The position numbers were made by a program, and so were the translations under genes. A stretch of 64,000 bases of DNA from assembly GCA_017506865.1 (NCBI GenBank), contig JAFCMP010000168.1:124001-188000 (forward strand), given 5' to 3'. Positions 53,301-62,300 of this stretch are shown here, piece by piece. The stretch is from Tribonema minus (taxonomy: Eukaryota; Sar; Xanthophyceae; Tribonematales; Tribonemataceae). The number at the start of each line of letters is the position of its first letter. Within the stretch, counting starts at the first letter, position 1. The notes below the pieces were generated by a model. That model searched no databases, had not been told where the DNA came from, and saw nothing but the letters and a program-made list of their open reading frames with translations.

Positions 53301-56300
53301 GCAGACGTGTACACACTGACGGCCACCATACCATGTGTATGCTCGCCTGCCGCTATCGATCCTCAACATGCTCTTCACTGCAAAGCATCGTGCAACACGT
53401 CATCGCTGCTGCATGCTGCAGCTTTCACTCCCACCGATCATCACGCCTGTCAAGAACAGGCATCCGCACGCCGTGTCTGCGCGTGCACATCACAGTTTGC
53501 TGAGTGACCGCTGGTCAACCAGTCAAATGCGTGCAGCGTCCTGTCAAAGCTCAGAGGTGGCACCCTTGGGCTGTGCCGCTTGCACTGTTGCGCTGTCCGC
53601 CGACTTCATCCACAATACTCTATTCAGAGCCAGTGCGCAACGTTGTCCGCCCCCCCCCCCCCCGCAGCATCGCCGTGCCGGCGGGCGACTTTACCCAGAC
53701 GGCAGTGCTCGGCGCCATCCTCAGAAACCTATGTGCACTTTCAGCTGAATCTAGCTACATGTTCACTTCAGATAACACATTATATACACACACACACATC
53801 GACCATCGTGCCCGCCGCCTGACTCCTGCGCTCGCGCAGCATCGTCGTGCCAGCAGGCGACTTCAAACAGACGTAGGTACTCTGCGCAATCCTCGGGCGC
53901 GCTGCGGAGGAGCCACATACATATATCTGAAGAACTTCAGAAACATATATGCTTCTATGTATATATTACCGTTGCGCCCATCCGTCCCACTCAAACGCGC
54001 GCGCAGCATCGTCGTGCCGGCGGGCGACTTCATATAGACGGCGGTGCTCGGCGCAATCCTCAGAGACCGCTCCACTTATAGCTTAGTGTACCTACATGTC
54101 CCCCTTCAAAGGACCTATGCATAGATAATTGACTAGTGCGACCATGCGTCCGACTCAAATGCGCGCGCAGCATCGTCGTGCCGGCGGGCGACTTCATACA
54201 GACGGCGGTTCTCGGCGCGATCCTCGGGCGCACCGCGGGCGAGCTGCTGCAGCTCTTCTTCCCCGCCGTCCAGCCCGCCGTGTACGCGCTCATCGGCTCG
54301 GCGTCGTTCGCCGGCGGCGCGACGCAGTCCATATCAGGTGCCGCTCGCGCCGCTGGCCTGGTTGCACAGAGATACGCCAAGTAACGGTGTGCAACGCAGC
54401 GGCATCGCTTCGGCGCTCTGCTGACCCGCCTTCTTCTACACATGGGCATGTAGGCACGGCACTGCGGTCCTGACGCAGTCGACTCCGGGGCGGCGTTCGC
54501 CGGCGGCGCGACGCAGCTCGCCGCCGACTCTGCGTGGCAATACGCCAAGTAGCGGTGTGCATCGCCACGGTGCTTGTTGCCCCCCCCGCGTTGTTCTGCG
54601 CATGGGAAGGCACGTCTCAACGCTCATCGGCTGTGAGGCGCTGTCGCCAGCGGCGCGAAGCAGTCCATATCAGGTGCCGCGCGCGTCGCCGACTCTGCTG
54701 CAGGGAGATGCGCTAGCGGGGTGCATGACAGCGCGGCATCGCCTCAGCGCTTTGTTGGTCTGCTGTGCCTGCCAGCTATCGCCTCTACTGCAGCTGTGCC
54801 TAACACTCGTTGGCTGCCTGTCAGCACGAGGGCGTGATGTGGCACACTGCGGGCTTCCCCCCAGGCACTTGCAACTCGTCCTACGCCTTGTCCCCTCTGC
54901 GCATGGGAAGGCGGGGCAGACGCCGTCTTGACACTCGTCGGCTTGAGGGCGTCATTGGCCGGCGGCGCGATGCAGTCGATACTGGGTGCCGCACGCTGCA
55001 ACTGACCTTGCGTTGGCGGGTACAGAGAGATGCAGCGACAACTGCGGCGGCGCTGTGCACGCTCGCAGGCCTGCTCTGCAACTGTTCAGATTGACAAGCC
55101 ACTTCGCAGTTGTGTGGCTTTAAGACACCCTGTTGCACCTCAACTCATTCATCACTGTTGCGTGCTATCACATTGAGGGGGACACCAAAGCGGCATGATC
55201 TCCAAATATGTGGCGCAAGTGCTGCACACTGCTCATGCAGGACTGACCGACATCACTTGTCCGCTTTGCCTGTGTGTGCGCACTCGACACCGACAGCCGC
55301 GGTGGTGCTGATGGAGTTCACGGGCAGCTTTGTGCTGGAGCTGCCGGCGCTGATGACCATACTCATCGCCTACGTGAGTGCGCCTGGCGTGCTGCTGCTG
55401 CTGTCAGCACCATTGCAACGAACATTTATACAGAAGTTCACAAATACCAGAATGCCGCTAATGCAGGTGACCATGCTCATCGCCTACGAGAGTGCGCCTG
55501 GCGTGCTGCTGCTACTGTCAGCACTGCTGGGGTGGTGTCTGTATCCTCAGATGACATCGTGTTGCACTGCATAGCCGAGAGAACGTGAATGCCGCTAATG
55601 CAGGTGACCGTACTCATTGCGTACGTGAGCGCGCCTGCCGTGTTGCTGCTGCTGTCAGTTCTGTTGAGACAAACATTACTGCAGAAATAGTCAAATTGGG
55701 GGCAGTTCTGCTGAGACGGTGATGATTTCCTTAGACGACGTTACGTCATGCTGCATAGCCAAGCAAATTGTGAATGCCGCCAATGTAGACTAACTATAAT
55801 CATTACCAATGTGAGTGCGCCTGAGCACACTTTTGCTCCTGTCAGTACTGCTGCCATAAACATCAATATGACATGGTCAAATAATGTCAAATGAATGCTT
55901 TTCCAATCAGTGGCAACAACCCACATTGTGTCACGGTGCCAAATGCACCTTTGACGCCAGCAAGCCTGTCAGTTATGGTTGGTTCACCGCATAGTAGAGA
56001 CAAACTCAAAATTCGGCCAAGGCAGACTGCAGCTCCAGTGAGCTCATCAGCATCGGCGGCATATGCACAGCACAAAGCACAGCACGCCATATGAGAGAAA
56101 CCCGCACTGGGATCATATGCGGTCACAGCACGTTAGCCATTGGTCAGCGCACCGCGCAGCGCATTCAAGCATCGTTCAGACACTCAGGTAGTGGTGTCCG
56201 CCGCAACAGCTGACTTGTGAAGAGTCGCTCCGCACAAAGCTCGCATTCTGATGTATGAAGCCTGTCCCCCATCTGCTGTGTCACTGTTGTCAGTAACCCT

Positions 56301-59300
56301 AACCCTACCTCTAACTACTAGCCCTAACCCTAACCCTGTGCCGCGCAGGCGATCAGCTGCACACAGGGGCTCAACATCTACGACTCGGTCATGAAGCTCA
56401 ACGGTGAGAGAACCGTAAGTGAGCGCCGCCGCCGCCGCTGCTGCCGCCGCCGTCGCGCAGCGCTGCACCCGCCACCATTCGCTACAGCAGCAAGTCACAA
56501 GCGGCATCATCATTGCTGCAGCTTCTGATGATGATAATGCTTCTACTTCAAATGTATGCAATAGTAATGGCACATGCCTCAGCGCTCTGTGAAGTCCGCT
56601 AAGTGCTGGCTGGCATTGGCAACGTTCTCTGCAACGGCGGGCCGAGCGCGCTGAAACAAACACATTAGGAGGCTGTGATTGCCATTGGTGGTCCTCCCCC
56701 CCCCCGTGCGGCGACGAGTTGACGATGGCACACGCATTTCTGCGTTGCGCTAACAGCACCAGCTTCAGTCAGACGATGACATCCGGTTCTGCGCTTAATG
56801 GCAGCGCTACCACAGCTGTCGGCATCACGGCGCTGGCACCGGCGCGGCGAGCCTAGTAGCTCGCTGCAAGAGTTTGTGCCACGTTGTGGAGCGCTGCTGC
56901 ATTCACCATCGCGCGGCGACTGCGCTTGAGGGTGAGGGCGGTCAGCTGCACCGCATCTCTCTGCCCTCTGGCGCTCTGCTTGCCCGCATAATTGGCAACT
57001 CTCACACTGCCCTGCCGTTCAGGCTGTGCCCAGGGCCCTCGCGATCCCCCACGACTAGCGCGGAGCGTTGCCACGGCAGCTCTGAGTCCCTGTCATTCGG
57101 TAATACTGGGTAGTTCCAACGGCTTCTGACTCGCCCGCTGCTGCTGCCGCCGGCGCCGCCGCTGCTGCTGCTGCTGCTGCTGTTGTCGCTGCGTGCCTTG
57201 CTTCGTGTGTCTCAGGGCTGCGGACGCTGCAGGGCCTCAAGTTCGACCCAGAGAAGGCAGCACGGTGAGCGCCCAGTCACTTCCCAGGCGCGAATGAGGA
57301 GAGCGGGAACTGGCCGTTGCGCTCGCGGCGCCCCCGCTACGCCACGTCAGCTGTGCCGGCCCTAACCATAACCGTAACCCAAGAGCCACCTAAAGCCCAC
57401 GAGCCGCAGCGGCGGACCGCAGCATAAGACCTTGCGTCGTGCCAGCACGCGATGCCGTCCCGCAGCGCTGCAACTGGCGGCTGTACCGCGACCCCGTGGA
57501 CATGCTGCTTGCGCTCAGGGGGCGCCGCGACCGCAGCACTGCGTGTGCACTGCGCGCGTTGCGGCCCCGCGCGTTGCGCCCGCACCGCCGCCGCCTGTGT
57601 GCAAAGTATACTCCAAGCGCCCTCAAGTATACCACAAGGGCCCTCAAGTGTGCTTCAAGGGCATGTCACAGCGCTCCGCCGCACCGCGCGCCCCGCCTGC
57701 GCCGCCGCCACTGGGTGCGAGTTTGCTCCGAGGGCCCTCCGAGGGCGCGCCTTGTTGTTGCGATGCTACTGCCGTGGCTCAGCGCGAGGGCGCGCGTCGC
57801 GCGTGAGCGGATCGTGACCGCAGCGAGCTGACGCGGCGGCGATGCTCCGCACCACTGGGTGCACCGCTACGCTGCATTTATGCAGCAGGAATGCCGCCAA
57901 ACCTCAATTGGTGCTTCGGAATGCATGCGCAAGTCCCACAGGACCACACTGGGATGCGGCCCCCTGGCATTTGCAGCTAACCATGGCGCGCGAGATGCAT
58001 CTGCAATGCCATCGCGCGGGCATCACAATGTGTATGGTTTGGAGACGCGTCGGCGCCAGGTCTGATGGAGCGAGAACAACACGCCAGATGCCTCATGCCT
58101 GTACGAGAGCGTCAGCTGCTTGCCCGCGCGTCAGCTCACAGTAATCAGCGCATGTTGCCGAGTTGCACTGCAAATGCTCTCTATACTGCATACCATTAAA
58201 CACGAGGTTGAGCATCCATCGCCGACCCGCGGCGATTGTCCTGACCCTTGCCCTTGTACAGCGCACCCCCAGAGCTATCTGGCAGTCCTTTCAACCAGCA
58301 ACACGCAGCGCCCTGACCACTGATTCTCACATCTACACCCCCCCCCTCCCCCCCCCTACCTTCAGGCAGCGCACTGTAGACATTGCGGACCGCAACCTGC
58401 GCTCGCACTCTGCAAGTGCTGCCGACACTCAACTGATACCGTGCATGCGCCACTTTGCGAGCAGATTACGTGGAGTTGCCCGTCTTTCACCCGCGTCGCC
58501 GATGCCCCCTCCCCCCCCCTCTTTCCTTCGGGCAGCACGTTTGTACAGCGCACTCCCAGAGCCTTCTGGCAGCCCTCTCGACCAGCAACACGCAGCGCCC
58601 TGACCACTGATTCTCACACCTAACCCCCCCCCCCCCCCCCCCCCCCGACCTCCTTTCAGGCAGCGCGCTGTGGACATTGCGGACCGCAACCTGCGCTTGC
58701 GCTGTGGAAGTGCTGCTGAAACTCAACTTCCTTCACCTTTTCACGCCCACCGCGCGAGCAGATTACCTGGACCTGCCCGTTTTTCACCCCCATCGCCAAT
58801 GCCCCCCTCCCCCCCCCCGCCCCGCTGTTCCTTCAGGCAGCGCGCCGTGGACATTGCGGACCGCGACCTGCGCGTCGTCACGAGCGAGCCGACCGTGGAG
58901 GAGGTGGTGACGCTCCTAGAGGAGGACCGCGGCCGCGCCACCATCAGGGACTTCCCCGTGGTGAGCAGGCGCGCGCGCCGTGACGCACGACGCGCTTTGC
59001 ATCGCATGTCGTGTCCCTCTCGTATGTGTATATATACATTGCGCGACGCACGCCACGCTGTGCGCCGTTCATGTTGTATGCCTCTCATGTTCCTCCGACA
59101 GCCACTTCACCGTGGCGAGCAAATGAGATGCGCACGGGAGTTATTGCTTGGGCCGTACTCTGCACAAAGGGGGCTGCCAGAGGACGTGAGGCGTAAGACC
59201 GTAGTCTGCCCCGCATGGCCTGCTTCACTGGAGTGAGAACCTCACAGAAAATACCTCGCGCCATGTGTAGCATGTGTCATGCGCCTCTGGTTTCTGTCGC

Positions 59301-62300
59301 ATGGGACGCGCGTGCGGGTCTCACGCGCACGCACACGCACGCTCGGTGAGTGGTCTGTGGCACACACGCTGCAACATGCACTGTATGTCGTGCGTGTGCC
59401 TCTCTCGTCTCCGCTGCAGTCCTCATGCTCATAGGGTCAGGGTTTGGGTTAGATCCAGGCGCGGCGCGCGCATCCACCCTCATGCGGCGCGTCTCAATGT
59501 GTTGCTGTCGAGCGATGGGCACACGCATGGCGAGGCGACGCGGTCGCGACGCACCGACAGCGCGGCAGCAGCAGCGCGCAGCTCGCAGCGCGCTTCAATC
59601 TCGCTGTCGCACGATCGCTGAGCGCTGCTGACACCGAACGCGCGCACTTTCGCTGTGTAGTGTGCGCGGTTTGCACAGCTTGCGTTGCGATACGTATCAC
59701 AGCTACGGCTGATGACGCGGCCACGGTGGGGGGGGGGGGGGATTGATCTCCGTCGCCCCCCTCCCCCCCCCCCCCCCCTCTGAAGCAGACTCCAACCAAG
59801 ATCATCCGCTGATGCTGCGCAATGCGTCCTCTCCCGCGCAGGTGACGGACCTGCACGACATGACGCTCCTGGGTACCATCTCGCGCCGCCACCTGGCGCG
59901 CTGCGTGCGCGCCATCAGCCACCGCAACCGCGCCTTCACGTCGCACATCACGTCGCGCATACGCAAGGACCTGCTGGTGAGTGCGCGCCCGCGGCCTTTC
60001 CCGGAGTCTGTTGAATCCTCCAAAAGGGCTGATTCTTTGCACTGCAGATGTTTGAAGAAAAATCAGTGGTTTTCATTCGTAAGAGAGGTATTCAAATGTG
60101 CTGGTGAGTGCCGCGACGGCTGCGCGCACAGCAGGGGCGCTCGTTTTGGCACGTCGTCGCCGCTGCTTCCCCAGAATCTAGCGTACCTCAAAGAATGACA
60201 AATATCACGGCGGCGCACAATAAAAATGACTCATCATGCGCGAGGAGAAAGCCAGTGTGCAAAACGCATGCATCTGAACTGTCCCGCGTCGTGCACGTCC
60301 GCCAATAGGGTTAGGGTTGGGGTTAGGGTTAGGGTTAGGGTTAACCCTAACCCTAGGGTTAACCCTAACCCTAACCTTAATTGAGGTGTGCTGTTGTCCG
60401 AGCCGCCGTTGGTGCAAGCATCAGCGTAGAACCCTTCAATTTATCTGTGCAAGATGTGCCATGCTCCGCAGGCGGCAGTGAAAGGCTGCCTCTCAATGAT
60501 TGCTCATGGCGCTGGCGCTGGCGAAGAAAAGCGAGTGCTGGCACTGGTCTTGCCAATGGCAGAAGGCATTTTGCGATGCACAAGGAGCGTGCCGTGGTGC
60601 CGCAACTTCAACAGTGTTGATGCAAAAGTGTGTGGATGCCCCTCTGAGACGCTGCAGCGCGTGCTCTGGTGCCGCAAGATCAAAAGTTGATGCCCCTCTA
60701 AGGCGCTGCAGCATGCAGGCGCGCGGCGGGATATCGCCGCGAGTTGCATCGCCAGCACCGGAACTCGGCCCCACCTTGGTGCGTGCTGCTCGTTGCCCCT
60801 TGTTCACTGCTCCGCGCGTGTGCCTGCCATCTCTCGCGCTGTTGTGCGCGCCTTGCCGCTTACCCGACGCTGCCCCCCGTGCGCGCGTGCCTCGTGTATT
60901 CGCGATGTCGCCAGGCGCTGAGCCCGCAGCAGGCGAGCGGCCTCTCGCGCACGCTGGCGGGCCTGTACGAGCACTGGCGCACGCGCACGTTCGGCGACAC
61001 GTTCAGCCGCATGGACAGGTGAGCTCCCCCCCCCCCCCCCCTGCGTGACCCCCCCCGCCCCACGCGTTGGAAGGTGGTGCGTAAGAAGGCGGTGTTCACC
61101 GCCCCGCCATCACGGGCTGTGCGTGCCTCACAACCACGCGCGCTGCCGCGGAGCGCTCGTCGACTGACGGTGTCGATGCCGTCGCCTCAGGGTTGCGATT
61201 CTGTTGAGAGCAGCAGCCCGTGCGCACACACTGCACCGCGGCGGCGTCCTAGTCTGCAGCACGGCCGACGCTTTTGGCCGGAATCACCGTTTGCGCGGAT
61301 CCACGCAGAGCAGCACCCCGAGGCACTCACAGCGCCTCGCTGCTGTGCCAACGTGCGTAATGGCCGCGTAGCCTGCTGGTGGCACCTGTGCAGTGTACAT
61401 GCACGATTTTCATGATCTGATCAGTGTAGGTGGTTAATCGGAAAAAAAACGCTCCTACACCGCCTCACAGCACCACCGCTGCATCTTTCGAATTTGCGCC
61501 TGTTCCGCCTACGACGGAGCCCCATCATGCCGTGCTGGAAGGCGGCGCACAGTCAGAGGGCACCCCGTGCGCCCGCACGCTCGGCGTCTAGCCAGTGAGC
61601 AAGCCATGTATATGCGAGAAACTCGCGTTAAGACCGAGCGCGCCAGGCCAAAGTTCGCATGCGTGAGCGCACGAGCAGAAACCTCTCCGACAGAGCACTT
61701 GAGTTAGGATTACGGTTAGGGTTAGGGTTAGAGTGAGAGTCAGGGTTAGGTTAGGGCTAGGGCTAGGATTAGGGTTGACTGACGCGGATCCTATTTCGCC
61801 ATCCATCTGCCGAGCTGTGCGCGCCAGCACTGCCACACTCACATCACATGACCCCCCCCCCCCCCCCCCCTGGCTGCCAGTCCGGAGCCTTCCAGCGACG
61901 GGGACAGAGCGCGGGGGGGGAGGGGCGGGGGGAAATCCCCCTCCAGATCCCCCAGCCGCTCCCCCCTGTGGGGGCGCTCCCCCGGCGGCGGGGGGCATGC
62001 GCACGGCGGCAACGGCAACAGCAACGGCAACGGCGCCGCCGGCCGCCGCAATTCCACGGAGCGCCTGAACCTGGTGGTGCTGAAGCAGAGCGGTTGGGAG
62101 GAGGGGCGCCTCGCGCAGGCGCTGCAGGTATGTATGGGTATGGCATGTTGTACGTTTACTGTAGAAGTATTCCACTTGCGGCTGGGGAAGTGCCATCCCG
62201 TATGGTTTCTCGCCTTGTGGGTCACGCGTGGATGTAGCGCGCAGAGCTCGCACGCCGCACCCCGCCCTCCACGTCACCCACTGCAGCAAGCGACTGCACC

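Noticed and set aside
53660..55850. Regular spacing suggested a CRISPR-like or satellite array
   Set aside because: The repeated units are exon-edge copies of CLC with varying length and decay, in a eukaryotic gene.
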